Origin: JAGNRR01 sp965230665
GTDB lineage: Bacteria; Bacteroidota; Bacteroidia; Chitinophagales; Chitinophagaceae
Assembly (NCBI GenBank): GCA_965230665.1
Contig: CBDDLM010000005.1
Coordinates: forward strand, 25,667-89,666
Direction: 5' to 3'
DNA: 64,000 bases
Part shown: in pieces, positions 44,802-54,110 of the stretch
How the letters are laid out: each line of letters begins with the position of its first letter
How positions within the stretch are numbered: the first letter of the stretch is position 1
Translations under genes and position numbers: made by a program
The notes under the pieces: generated by a model
What the model saw: the letters and a program-made list of their open reading frames with translations, nothing else
Database searches by the model: none
What the model was told of the DNA's origin: nothing

Positions 44802-45706
44802 GACACTTCTACCTGACCACGATTGGTGCTAACCATAAGTGTTGATTTAAAAGATTTAATAAACGCTTTATTACGTGTTGTTACAGCACACTCCGTATCT
44901 GAGCCAGCATGAATGCTGCTGGTTCTACATTCAAATACAGAATCAATACTCATTTCGACACCATCCTTTTCATATTTAATTTGCATATCATTAAGTACAA
45001 GCGTATTGGTACTTCTGTTTTCAACATCTACTTTTAATACATGATAATGCTGGTAACTGAATACCTTATCAATATGTAGTAGTATTTCATCCCCTGAATC
45101 TGTTAGTAGTTTTTTCTCTTCTTTTATATTGGATTTTTTAGATTTCCCAATAGCCATCAAACCAAACTTTGACAATACTTTATTCTCAGCATCCCTATCT
45201 TTAATCATCATTTCAGATTTCAATCCCTGTTTAATACTCTCAAGCCGTTCTTTAATAGCTCTTTCAATCAAATATTCTCGTTTTTTCCCTACAAAATCAA
45301 ATACCACATTATCAACCACCTTTGATGGCTTATTGGTTGTCTCCAGTCGAATAGTGATATTATAGCCATCTACACTCATAAATAATGTCCCAATAAAAAA
45401 CGGAATTTTTCCGCCTTCTTGCGAACGTCTAACATTGACAAGCATAGTATTTTGATTCTTTTGAGAATCATCACTGAGCCTGGTAACTTCAAACATTGAG
45501 TTAGTTAAATCCAGCTTAAATGTTGGATCTAGCTCTGGCGCATCCAAAATAAATGGAAAGACTAATCGAGTACCCAAATCAGGTGATAAATATAACTTAA
45601 AGCTTGTAAACTCTTTGAGCTCTACATGTTTTGTTTTTGCTTTAAATGCATAAACATTGCCAACACACAAAAGCAGTAATAATATATATTTGTTAAGGCG
45701 CATCAT
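44795..45706 (-). CDS. VirB9/TraK-like T4SS core protein
   Basis: A 303-residue periplasmic protein with signal peptide MMRLNKYILLLLLCVGNVYA. An N-terminal beta domain (LYLSPDLGTRLVFPFILDAP) and a C-terminal beta sandwich (LKVDVENRSTNTLVLNDMQI, ending NRGQVEVSW) resemble TraK/VirB9. Position between VirB8/TraE-like and VirB10/TraB-like genes is the F-type order E-K-B and supports the call more than sequence does. Confidence 0.6.
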   Translation of the reverse strand: MMRLNKYILLLLLCVGNVYAFKAKTKHVELKEFTSFKLYLSPDLGTRLVFPFILDAPELDPTFKLDLTNSMFEVTRLSDDSQKNQNTMLVNVRRSQEGGKIPFFIGTLFMSVDGYNITIRLETTNKPSKVVDNVVFDFVGKKREYLIERAIKERLESIKQGLKSEMMIKDRDAENKVLSKFGLMAIGKSKKSNIKEEKKLLTDSGDEILLHIDKVFSYQHYHVLKVDVENRSTNTLVLNDMQIKYEKDGVEMSIDSVFECRTSSIHAGSDTECAVTTRNKAFIKSFKSTLMVSTNRGQVEVSW

Positions 45707-46337
45707 CTATCTTACAAACCTGTATACCACGATTACTAACCAAGCCTCTGGGAATAAGCTTCATTTCTAAAATCACTTTAAATTCTTTTATTTTTTTGTT
45801 TGTTTCAGTCAAAATCAACTCACCCTCATACAGAACCTTCGCAAAATTATCATCTCTTGAGAGTACCCTCGGTCTTTTAGCACCCTTATAAAACTCAATT
45901 CGCGTAACATGCCCTGCACTCTTAATTTTCTGCAGATAGTCAGAGTTTTTCATTTCCTCAATCGTACGATGTTTGAGTTCGTCACACATCATGTTCAAAT
46001 AGGTTGCCGAATGCAAATAGATACTGCCACTATTCAGTGATAAATAGTTTTCAAGAAAATAGGCTCCATCACCTAAAATATCAATATCCTCTCTATTAGA
46101 TGGATGAATATAGTTCATATAACCCAGTAAGCGACCATGTTCATCAATAACCCTCTCTGGTGAGGGTGTTATTTTATCTATAAACACATACCCCATAAAT
46201 ACAACAAATGTAAACACAAAACATATCCAGCCCATATTAGAAATCATCTGCTGTTTTTTTATAAAACTCTCTGCAGGCGATACGCCTTTGTTGACGTTAT
46301 CGTTAACACTCGCTGGCTTATTACTGCTTGTTTTCAT
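45693..46337 (-). CDS. VirB8/TraE-like T4SS inner-membrane protein
   Basis: A 214-residue bitopic protein: cytoplasmic N-terminus, one membrane segment (MGWICFVFTFVVFMGYVFID, about 34-53) and a periplasmic alpha/beta domain of NTF2-like size (YLSLNSGSIYLHSATYLNMM, FKVILEMKLIPRG). This is the architecture of VirB8 and TraE. It overlaps the VirB6-like gene upstream and the TraK-like gene downstream. Confidence 0.65.
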   Translation of the reverse strand: MKTSSNKPASVNDNVNKGVSPAESFIKKQQMISNMGWICFVFTFVVFMGYVFIDKITPSPERVIDEHGRLLGYMNYIHPSNREDIDILGDGAYFLENYLSLNSGSIYLHSATYLNMMCDELKHRTIEEMKNSDYLQKIKSAGHVTRIEFYKGAKRPRVLSRDDNFAKVLYEGELILTETNKKIKEFKVILEMKLIPRGLVSNRGIQVCKIDDAP

Positions 46338-47859
46338 TATTTGCCTTACGTTTCTTCATTTGTTGAATAATCGCACCCCTGGTTGCCTGTGCTTTTTTCG
46401 AATTTTGTGGAGTAACAGTTGATGTCTGCGTCTTATTATTGGACTTTGCTGATTCTCCCTCTTCTTCTTGTGCTAATGATTTTCCAGCCATTGCTGTTGC
46501 AATACTTTTAGACTTAGGCATTAATGACGAGCTTTGTTTTTTGATGTTAGAAGAGCTATTTGAACCAACAGCTTTACTCTGATTGCTTTTCTCTGGATTC
46601 ATCTGACTACCGGTCATGACAGGGTTAGATTCCTGCTGGTTCTCACTTGCACTTGATTGGCTTCCCTTCATAACTGAAGGAATATTCTCACCTTTGGATT
46701 GAGTTCCTTTAGTAGTGGCTTGAGAGCTCCCTTTCGAAGAGGTGTTTAAATTCGAAGACTTGGATTGACTACCTGTCATCAGCGGTGAAGGTGATGATGG
46801 TGTTGGACTCTTCTTTTGCATCATACCACCTAATTTTTCCAGTCCTGACTTAAGGTGTGATGGAGACTGGTTTAATGCATTTAATCCAGCAGAAACAGCT
46901 CCGGTAGTAGCACTTCCTTGCATACCCTTACTCGTCATATCTTTGGGGCCTCGCATTGCTTTAGCTATAGCCGCAGTCGAAGCAGCTGCAGCACCAAATA
47001 AGGGAGTCACTAGCCCACCAATAGTACCTGCATTTCTAATTAGTGCATTCGTTATAAATGGTGCTGCTATAACAACTGCTGAAATAATAATATTGAGTAC
47101 AGCTAGAGTTAAATATGCTCCAGCCAAAAATAAATTTTCTTGTGATGAAGAAGGATCACTAAAAAGATTCGCTCCTTTTAGAAAAATACCATTAAACAAA
47201 AACATCAGTAAATTTTCAACAATCGGCCACATTAAAATTGTGACAAAGAATATCAACCAGCCTTTCATAAGGCTAAATTTTTCTCCAGCAATATGTGAAG
47301 GTATTGCCCATACACCCCAAATGCAACATATTGCAAATCCTAAACCTTTTCCTAATCCTGCAATTGCTATGACAGACATAACCCAAACAAAGCTTATAAA
47401 ATAGATGAAAAAAGCAACTAGCTTGGGAATATTATTAATAAAGTTTACAACAGCATCCAAAAAGTCTGACTCTTCATCATCAATAACTGCAGCTATTGAG
47501 TCAATACTCGATGATGCAGCAACCAAAACATTGCCTACTGAGCCTTGCTCTGCAGTCCAAGAGTTTAGAATATTAAAAAAATTGATAAAAGCAAACAATA
47601 TAGACCAGTACATTACAAGTACAGTACCCCAAATGGCTAACTGTTTCATAAAAATACCCCACTTCCCTGAACCATTTCCCTCCATAACTTCACTGGATAC
47701 ATTGACAGCACGTGCACTCACAGCTATCAACAAAAGTATTGGTGCTAAATAAACCAGTAAGGTTTGAGTAACTTCAAAGCCTCCATTGTAAATAATCTGT
47801 GGATTAATCATATCCATCAGATTTGCAATTGACTTTTGCCAGCCGTCAAGATTTTCCAT
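46321..47859 (-). CDS. VirB6/TrbL-like polytopic T4SS membrane protein
   Basis: About 512 residues from the ATG at 47859, which shares a base with the stop of the upstream gene (TGATG). Six or more membrane segments lie in the first 300 residues (LLVYLAPILLLIAVSA, FFIYFISFVWVMSVIAIAGL, ITNALIRNAGTIGG region). The last 200 residues are a soluble, Ser/Gln/Lys-rich tail with repeated MTGSQ or MKGSQ words (for example SVMKGSQSSAS, PVMTGSQMN). VirB6/TrbL-like proteins form the inner-membrane part of the substrate path. The repeated tail is not typical. Confidence 0.7.
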   Translation of the reverse strand: MENLDGWQKSIANLMDMINPQIIYNGGFEVTQTLLVYLAPILLLIAVSARAVNVSSEVMEGNGSGKWGIFMKQLAIWGTVLVMYWSILFAFINFFNILNSWTAEQGSVGNVLVAASSSIDSIAAVIDDEESDFLDAVVNFINNIPKLVAFFIYFISFVWVMSVIAIAGLGKGLGFAICCIWGVWAIPSHIAGEKFSLMKGWLIFFVTILMWPIVENLLMFLFNGIFLKGANLFSDPSSSQENLFLAGAYLTLAVLNIIISAVVIAAPFITNALIRNAGTIGGLVTPLFGAAAASTAAIAKAMRGPKDMTSKGMQGSATTGAVSAGLNALNQSPSHLKSGLEKLGGMMQKKSPTPSSPSPLMTGSQSKSSNLNTSSKGSSQATTKGTQSKGENIPSVMKGSQSSASENQQESNPVMTGSQMNPEKSNQSKAVGSNSSSNIKKQSSSLMPKSKSIATAMAGKSLAQEEEGESAKSNNKTQTSTVTPQNSKKAQATRGAIIQQMKKRKANNENKQ

Positions 47860-48503
47860 CACTCACCCTTGTTTAGCTTTCCAATTTTCTCTAATGCCTT
47901 ACCAGCACCTTTTAGAAAATTAATTTGATCAACTTCAGATTGAAGTTGTTGCTCTTTGTTTTCCTGTGCAGCCTGTTCAGCAAGAATTGCTAACTGAGTT
48001 AGACTCGTCAGAGCCCTTGCTGAAATTTGATTGGCTTCTCTTGGATTGATATTTTTACCAGCCTTTTCCATATCATCTTTTAGAGCATCTGAAGCATCAG
48101 ACAAAGCCTCTAATCGCTTCAGTATGGAAAGCTTCATATCGATAGCCCTTTTTTCTTCCAGGCTTTTTGAAATTTTCTTTAAATCATTTAGATTTCGTAT
48201 TTGTGAATCGATTGAATCAGACGTTTCACTAAAGCCTAGTGACCCACTGATATTGGATAATTTACTCAATTTGTTAGCAAGCTCACCATTAATAATATCT
48301 TCTGTACTAAGATTTCTTAATTCCTCCAACTCATTTAAATTATCAATATTCCTTTTAACATCTGTCAAACGATTAAGCTGTTCAACCAATGTATTATATA
48401 TTTTTATCAATTGCAGTATTTGCTTGCTGTCTGTAATACCAAACGCATCTGCTTTTAACGTCTGTACGCTCAATAATACAATAACTATAATGAGTTTTTT
48501 CAT
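47859..48503 (-). CDS. VirB5/TrbJ-like T4SS protein
   Basis: A 214-residue secreted protein with signal peptide MKKLIIVIVLLSVQTLKADA and a fully helical body: DSKQILQLIKIYNTLVEQLN near the N-terminus is the usual TrbJ start. ALTSLTQLAILAEQAAQENK near the C-terminus is also typical. VirB5 proteins sit at the pilus tip or in the periplasm. Confidence 0.7.
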   Translation of the reverse strand: MKKLIIVIVLLSVQTLKADAFGITDSKQILQLIKIYNTLVEQLNRLTDVKRNIDNLNELEELRNLSTEDIINGELANKLSKLSNISGSLGFSETSDSIDSQIRNLNDLKKISKSLEEKRAIDMKLSILKRLEALSDASDALKDDMEKAGKNINPREANQISARALTSLTQLAILAEQAAQENKEQQLQSEVDQINFLKGAGKALEKIGKLNKGE

Positions 48504-50881
48504 ACTATCGCCTCTCTAATATCTTTATCTTTAGCGTTCTTAATCGCTTCATCTAGCATGTCTAATCGTTCAAAAAAGTTATCTGTTCTTTTACCTATGG
48601 TGTTTTTTAGATCCAGAACTTGAGGATCGGTATTGGCCGCTAATAATAACTTCTTTTCAAATGTTAAATGTTGGTCATAAACCTTGTCATAACTTACTTT
48701 AATGCCTTGTCTGTAATTTAATGACTTAGGATTAGGATAAGTCATCCATCGCTCTATAACAGGCTGGTTTAAGCCCAACCTTTGGGCAACTTCATCATGA
48801 CTACCCTGACGGTATAATATAGATTTGATATTACACTGATTAACAACTGCGGATTCAATAGCATCAATTTCAGCAACTTCTTGTGTTACCAGGTCGAGTG
48901 ATGCAGCATCTTTTCGGCCCATTCTGGCAAGACCGGAACATAACGGTCCAACAACATCTGGTGCTATTTGAACGTAGACATGCATTTCATCCAGGAGTAC
49001 TCTCGATGGTGTTTTGCTTGCAAAGGCTTTTTGTGTAAACGCGAGTGATAAAAATACTAGATAAAACTTCATTAAATCTGGTGCAATATTTTTAACCTGC
49101 AGTAAATCCACACCAATAATGGAGCCAGATAAATCCATATTACCTTCCTGATTAAAAATTGAACCTTCTTTTGTCCTTAAAAAGGATTCTAACTGCATTC
49201 TCATTGATTGAGCGGCTTCAACTTCTTTTTCATTTTCTGCAAGCTCAACATCCAGTGCATTCATGAAGTCTTCCAGTATAGGCTGTCTGGGACTCTCTCT
49301 ATCCACTAATAAATAAGTTAACTCCAGAGCATTTTGAGCAATCACTTTTTCAAAGTCATTGAGTTGTGTACGCCCTCCGGTCAAAAGAAACGATATGGCG
49401 CCAATCGTGCCTGTTATGACATCAAAAGGTAACACATAGCCATCATCCGTTAATTCACAAACACTTAAAGAAGGCAATGGTTGTACGATGGACTCTCTTG
49501 GATCTATTGTAAGATACCTACCTCCTAGCGCCTCAACAACCCACTCATAACTACGACCAACCTCCATGATGTACCAATCTATTCCAAATGGATAAGTTTC
49601 AAATATTTGACAACACTTATCAACACCTTTACCTGCTCCAGTCATGGCTACAGTAAAAGAATGGTTAACAGTATCATTATCGAAGGATTCACCGATTAAC
49701 TGACCTGAACTACCAAGTCTAAGCATATCAGGATGACGCGTACCCTGCTCAAAAGATTGTGCAGGTATTAAATTAGCAACCTGCCAGGTATCATCCACTC
49801 TGAAATGATTTGCCTGATAACCACATCCTGGCAAAGAGAACCTATAATAGACAAGCTGAAACTCTTCTGAATCTCTTACCTGACCGCCACGCCTGTCTAT
49901 AAAGTCTTTAATAGTCTCTGATTGTTGATAAACGCTTTCCTTATCACCAAAGACTTTGATAATTAATGTAGATGCAAAAGTTTTTACTGGGTTATTAGAA
50001 ATATGACGCCTAAAGCTTTTTTCATCAATTAACTTTGCATCTCTTTCCTCTTCTCCACGATTACCAGCAAAACCTTCTTCTCGATTAGTTGCATTTTCTG
50101 ATCCTTTGACAACTTTCTTTTTATCAAGCGGCATTACTGAAGTAGTAATATGAAGGTTAGCCGGTAAACCCATAAAATCAGACATATAACCTGCATAATC
50201 CGCATCAGGTGTTAAAAATACATACATGACTTTTTGGTATGTATCATCCACTTTAAGCAATCCATCACTATAATGTGGTTTAGTAGAAATAACCTGCTCA
50301 TTAATAAAGTAATTCTTATTGATATGCTTTAAGCGTCCATTATCAAAGTCCTTTCTTCTACTGGACTGAACTATTTTTTGGAAAAATTCATCACAAGTTG
50401 CAAGTCTGGCACCATTTATCAAACGCATAAATCTTGGAAGTTCTTCAGCCAATTGATTCGCAATCACTTTAGAATCAGACAAATGTTTCTTGGCAAAAAG
50501 GCGTTTCTTTTTTCTAAGCCTGGTTATAACGACTGCCAGTTGATTACTCATAGCATATTGAGCTAGATGATAGGCGTGTGCTTCTCGCATTGGTTCACAT
50601 ATTTCTTTTGCTCTTATAAAGTCCTTACTGCGATCTAAATATTCAACCGCAAGCCTTGCATCCTGTTCACGCCAGGCATGAAATTCTATTCTGTAATGTT
50701 TTGGGTCAAGTGAGTCCAATAAAATATACAAATTACTCCACTCACCATCCACTTCATCCTGACTTTTGAGCTCACGCGTAATACCATCCCAGGTTATCAT
50801 TACAGAAGCAGAGCCATCATGATTAATAACAATATTATCATCATGGCAATAGGCCCAGGGAAATCTTGCTTCGTAAGTCAT
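48500..50881 (-). CDS. VirB4/TraC-like T4SS ATPase
   Basis: A 793-residue ATPase with the N-terminal VirB4 domain (MTYEARFPWAYCHDDNIVIN onward), then the motor domain. The Walker A region reads TVAMTGAGKGVDKCC near residue 412, with Gly in place of the usual Ser/Thr after Lys. Walker B is RVLLDEMHVYVQ and a later RQGSHDEVAQRLG segment matches the C-terminal VirB4 motifs. It energises pilus assembly and transfer. It overlaps its neighbours by four bases and one base. The Walker A change is worth checking, as it could weaken ATP hydrolysis. Confidence 0.85.
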   Translation of the reverse strand: MTYEARFPWAYCHDDNIVINHDGSASVMITWDGITRELKSQDEVDGEWSNLYILLDSLDPKHYRIEFHAWREQDARLAVEYLDRSKDFIRAKEICEPMREAHAYHLAQYAMSNQLAVVITRLRKKKRLFAKKHLSDSKVIANQLAEELPRFMRLINGARLATCDEFFQKIVQSSRRKDFDNGRLKHINKNYFINEQVISTKPHYSDGLLKVDDTYQKVMYVFLTPDADYAGYMSDFMGLPANLHITTSVMPLDKKKVVKGSENATNREEGFAGNRGEEERDAKLIDEKSFRRHISNNPVKTFASTLIIKVFGDKESVYQQSETIKDFIDRRGGQVRDSEEFQLVYYRFSLPGCGYQANHFRVDDTWQVANLIPAQSFEQGTRHPDMLRLGSSGQLIGESFDNDTVNHSFTVAMTGAGKGVDKCCQIFETYPFGIDWYIMEVGRSYEWVVEALGGRYLTIDPRESIVQPLPSLSVCELTDDGYVLPFDVITGTIGAISFLLTGGRTQLNDFEKVIAQNALELTYLLVDRESPRQPILEDFMNALDVELAENEKEVEAAQSMRMQLESFLRTKEGSIFNQEGNMDLSGSIIGVDLLQVKNIAPDLMKFYLVFLSLAFTQKAFASKTPSRVLLDEMHVYVQIAPDVVGPLCSGLARMGRKDAASLDLVTQEVAEIDAIESAVVNQCNIKSILYRQGSHDEVAQRLGLNQPVIERWMTYPNPKSLNYRQGIKVSYDKVYDQHLTFEKKLLLAANTDPQVLDLKNTIGKRTDNFFERLDMLDEAIKNAKDKDIREAIV

Positions 50882-51156
50882 TAATCCTTTCCTTTGATTA
50901 AAGTTGAACTTTTATTCTTTTCAATAAAATGCAACCAATAAATAATATAAAACCGATAGTCAGACTTAAGTATTGAGAAAATCACAAAAACAACAAATGA
51001 TACCGACATTATCAGAATAAAAATAAAATCTAAAAATGCACTATCAATAATCATCATTAAAAGCATGGACAAAAAAAACATTATAATGCCTCCTAATGCA
51101 TTCGGAGCTAGTCCAAGTGGCATAAATGGCTTATAACGATGATTAAATGCAGGCAC
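50881..51156 (-). CDS. VirB3-like T4SS membrane protein
   Basis: A 91-residue protein with two hydrophobic segments (LGGIIMFFLSMLLMMIIDSA and FIFILIMSVSFVVFVIFSIL) separated by a short turn, then a charged tail. Size, topology and place between VirB2-like and VirB4 genes match VirB3. The start is a GTG with AGGA nine bases upstream. It shares one base with the VirB4 start. Confidence 0.7.
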   Translation of the reverse strand: MPAFNHRYKPFMPLGLAPNALGGIIMFFLSMLLMMIIDSAFLDFIFILIMSVSFVVFVIFSILKSDYRFYIIYWLHFIEKNKSSTLIKGKD

Positions 51157-51165
51157 GTCTAAATC

Positions 51166-51498
51166 CTATTTAACAATGAATTTAACGATTGCGTAAATAG
51201 AAACCAGTATTAGTAGCCCAATACCTGCTCCCCAAAATTTGGCTTTCGCCTTTTCTCCATTACCAGAATTCAAATCGATTACACCCCATACAGCACCTGC
51301 TATACAAAACATAGTAGCAATTAAAAAGAGAATATTTGTACCATCTTTTCCTTTATCTTGTAGCTTTTTCTCAAGATCTTCTCCTTCAGTGACATAGTCT
51401 GGCACCTTAAATTCTTGTGCACCCACATCTGGAAAATGAAATGAAAAAAATGCGAAGCTCGCAATAAATAATGCTGTTATAAATGTTTGTACTTTCAT
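51166..51498 (-). CDS. VirB2-like major pilin
   Basis: A 110-residue protein with a signal peptide (MKVQTFITALFIASFAFFSF), a short periplasmic helix (EGEDLEKKLQDKGKDG) and two membrane segments (ILFLIATMFCIAGAVWGVID and FWGAGIGLLILVSIYAIVKF). This is the plan of VirB2/TrbC pilins. Confidence 0.7.
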   Translation of the reverse strand: MKVQTFITALFIASFAFFSFHFPDVGAQEFKVPDYVTEGEDLEKKLQDKGKDGTNILFLIATMFCIAGAVWGVIDLNSGNGEKAKAKFWGAGIGLLILVSIYAIVKFIVK

Positions 51499-51518
51499 AG
51501 TAACCCCTTAATGGTTGT

Positions 51519-51881
51519 TTAATGACTTAAATGCTTACCAAGTTGATTTCTATCAACCATTAAAACTTTATTAAATACAAAAATTATCAGTGTATTTAAT
51601 AAGTAAATAATTGGTGAAACCAATGCAATAAAATTGAGTGATATTAGAAAATGATAAAGTGATTTATTGTTCCATGATGCCATCGATAGCCATTGCGTTA
51701 ATTGTACCTCTAATGCATTAGGCATAATCGAATACAAAAATTTATCATGAATTAAATGTATAAAGCCTGTACCGATTTGAATAGTTTTAGAGCCAATATC
51801 TAATTCAGGAATAATACCTATCATAAAGAAAAACATAAAAGGCACAATGTAATTTGGCAAAAGTCTAAGATGATTAAGCAT
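51519..51881 (-). CDS. Membrane protein of the transfer operon (about 120 aa)
   Basis: Read from the ATG at 51881, which overlaps the end of the coupling protein gene by eight bases and has AGGAG ten bases upstream. It has two or three hydrophobic segments (YIVPFMFFFMIGIIPELDIG, LISLNFIALVSPIIYLLNTL). It resembles small TraG/TraI-like membrane partners by size only; no family recognised. Confidence 0.5.
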   Translation of the reverse strand: MLNHLRLLPNYIVPFMFFFMIGIIPELDIGSKTIQIGTGFIHLIHDKFLYSIMPNALEVQLTQWLSMASWNNKSLYHFLISLNFIALVSPIIYLLNTLIIFVFNKVLMVDRNQLGKHLSH

Positions 51882-53433
51882 GTTCAAACATCTCCTCATC
51901 AATATCTTTTATAGCGACACCTTTTTGCTCAACATGTCTTTCATATAACCCAAGACCACTACCAGTGCTACGCATCGTAATTTCAGGTAATGACTCATTT
52001 ACCCAGTCATCATTAAAAGGTAAAGGAAAAACTGTTTTATAAAAACGGCTTTCTGCTTCACCTGTTTTCGAATATTCCAGTGTAGAAATAAATGCTTCTC
52101 CGGCATTCAAATTTTTTAAATCACGTCTTGAAATTCTATCTGCATTATCTCTGTTATTAATCGATATCCCTCTTTTATCTCCTAACACCGAAGTGTTGAG
52201 CTGAAGACCATCATATTGACCAAAAAGTCGTACAGCAAAGTCAGCACTATCTTCTCCCATCAACCTTAATAGTATTTTAACCGCCTGCGTATCATCAAGA
52301 CTATCCATAAACTGCTGTGACACTTCTTTTAAATGCGCTGTTGATTGAAAAGAAAACGATATGGGCATACCTGCCGATCTAACACGCGCACTCATTTTCC
52401 CAAATTCATCATAAAACATACCCGACCAATCATCATAAATAATTGGATAGAGTTCATGTTTATCATTACATTCCATTTGACGACTGGTTGCAATATCTTT
52501 AAACGTCTCACTAATGGCAATACCTATATCCTTACTTAATTCACTATATGGTAAATGAAAGTAAACTCGTTTTTTCTTTCTTACGACATCATACAAACTG
52601 ATATCTGGCTCATAAGCATTAATTCGTTCTGCATATCGTCCTGTTACAAATACAATAAGACGATTAAGCATACCCTCAATAGACTGCTTACGCTTTTCAT
52701 AGTCCTGATCATAAAATGATGACGCCTGTCTAATAATTTCTGTAGAGACACCCTTTTCTCTGGCTATTGCCATCAGCTCCAATCCCGCGTTTTCAATAGC
52801 TAGAGCCGCATATAAATCTTTTAAATTAATTTTATAGCCAGTAGCTAATAGCAGAGGAATGATTTTCAAAAGAACGCTTCTTTGAGCATCTGAATAGTAG
52901 CTGGTTGATGATGTCTCACCAATAAGTAACTTTATACACTTTTCAATACAAGCTTCCTGACTACCTTCCAATAAATTAATAGAGTGAGAGTCTTTCAACA
53001 AAGATGAAAAGAAATAATCAAACTCGACACCTGCGTTTTTGGCTTGCTTGTATAAATCCACATCACCCTTACCTTCCAGATAAGCACAACCATGATCGTT
53101 TTCAACAGAAATATATTTAAGGAAGCCTATACACGCCGAAGACTTACCTGCCTTTGGTGATCCAATCAGTGTCATACCTAATTCAAGCGCTTGTTTTTGT
53201 AAAACCACCTGATTTATTTTCTCTGGCTTTACTGGATTAGTGATCTCTATACCTTGAGAAAGCTGCCAACCATCTACAAAGCTTACTTCTTTCTTCTTAT
53301 TCAATTTAGTCAATGCATAAAATGCCAAAAACATGGGTAGTAGCATCAAAGCAGATAAATAATGATAATAAATCGACAAGATAACGATATCTATAGTTAA
53401 GACCGAGAAAATAAATAACAAAACAACTCTCAT
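51874..53433 (-). CDS. VirD4/TraD-like type IV coupling protein
   Basis: A 519-residue protein from the ATG at 53433 (ATGA overlap with the upstream stop). Two N-terminal membrane segments (VVLLFIFSVLTIDIVILSIY, LSALMLLPMFLAFYALTK) are followed by the P-loop TLIGSPKAGKSSACIGFLKY near residue 97 and a second conserved segment PIIYDDWSGMFYDEFGKMSA, then GMPISFSFQSTAHLKE. Coupling proteins bring the relaxosome to the secretion channel. It is smaller than TraD and next to a replication-relaxation-like gene. Confidence 0.75.
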   Translation of the reverse strand: MRVVLLFIFSVLTIDIVILSIYYHYLSALMLLPMFLAFYALTKLNKKKEVSFVDGWQLSQGIEITNPVKPEKINQVVLQKQALELGMTLIGSPKAGKSSACIGFLKYISVENDHGCAYLEGKGDVDLYKQAKNAGVEFDYFFSSLLKDSHSINLLEGSQEACIEKCIKLLIGETSSTSYYSDAQRSVLLKIIPLLLATGYKINLKDLYAALAIENAGLELMAIAREKGVSTEIIRQASSFYDQDYEKRKQSIEGMLNRLIVFVTGRYAERINAYEPDISLYDVVRKKKRVYFHLPYSELSKDIGIAISETFKDIATSRQMECNDKHELYPIIYDDWSGMFYDEFGKMSARVRSAGMPISFSFQSTAHLKEVSQQFMDSLDDTQAVKILLRLMGEDSADFAVRLFGQYDGLQLNTSVLGDKRGISINNRDNADRISRRDLKNLNAGEAFISTLEYSKTGEAESRFYKTVFPLPFNDDWVNESLPEITMRSTGSGLGLYERHVEQKGVAIKDIDEEMFEHA

Positions 53434-54110
53434 GGGGTAATCTCCCATGCTTTCTCAAAAAAGACGATATCGATTTCAAAATCTAACTTATTCCTATCAA
53501 TAAACCTTAAATGCTTTTTTTTCTGTTTTTCCGAGAATACAGCTATTAGCATTTTATCAGCATGAGCAGACCAATAAGGATTGAAGCTCCTACCCTGCTC
53601 TCTTAAAGATTCTATTGAAAAATAGCGCATATCTTGTTTATGTTTTCTTGTCCAACTTCTTTCAATTCTTTTTGATGGAAAGCCATAATCATCAACCATT
53701 AATAAAATCATTTGGTTATTCATCCAAATACAATGCTCACCAATCGATGGGTATAATCCTAATTTGTATAAATAAGGTCTCGCTACTAATCTAGCATCAG
53801 GGTTTTCTTTTTTTAATTCAATAATCACTTCATTACGATTAACTATCTGGTGTATTTTTGCAGGAGAATGCCATTCATTTCGATATTTTAAATTCTCGGC
53901 TAAATAATCATCTGCTTTAAGACCTGCTCTCAATACACTTTTTTGTCCAAACATATTATTAATTTCAACAATTCGAGAATCACTCAACTTACCAACTGCC
54001 TTGGATATATTAGACTCATATGAGTTATTTAATTGACATAACTGCCTTCTCGTTAAATATTGATATTCTTTTAACGATTTAACTATATTTTTACTAAGTT
54101 GGGTTCTCAT
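53430..54110 (-). CDS. Replication-relaxation (MOBC-like) winged-helix protein
   Basis: A 226-residue protein. The N-terminal winged helix (KSLKEYQYLTRRQLCQLNNS, ISKAVGKLSDSRIVEINN) is followed by an alpha/beta domain (NRNEVIIELKKENPDARLVA, CIWMNNQMILLMVDDYG) that fits the Replic_Relax family, which includes MobC-type relaxation proteins of CloDF13. No HUH relaxase motif is seen anywhere in the operon. It lies between parB and the coupling protein, so a relaxosome role is likely. The nuclease residues are not clear here. Confidence 0.55.
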   Translation of the reverse strand: MRTQLSKNIVKSLKEYQYLTRRQLCQLNNSYESNISKAVGKLSDSRIVEINNMFGQKSVLRAGLKADDYLAENLKYRNEWHSPAKIHQIVNRNEVIIELKKENPDARLVARPYLYKLGLYPSIGEHCIWMNNQMILLMVDDYGFPSKRIERSWTRKHKQDMRYFSIESLREQGRSFNPYWSAHADKMLIAVFSEKQKKKHLRFIDRNKLDFEIDIVFFEKAWEITP

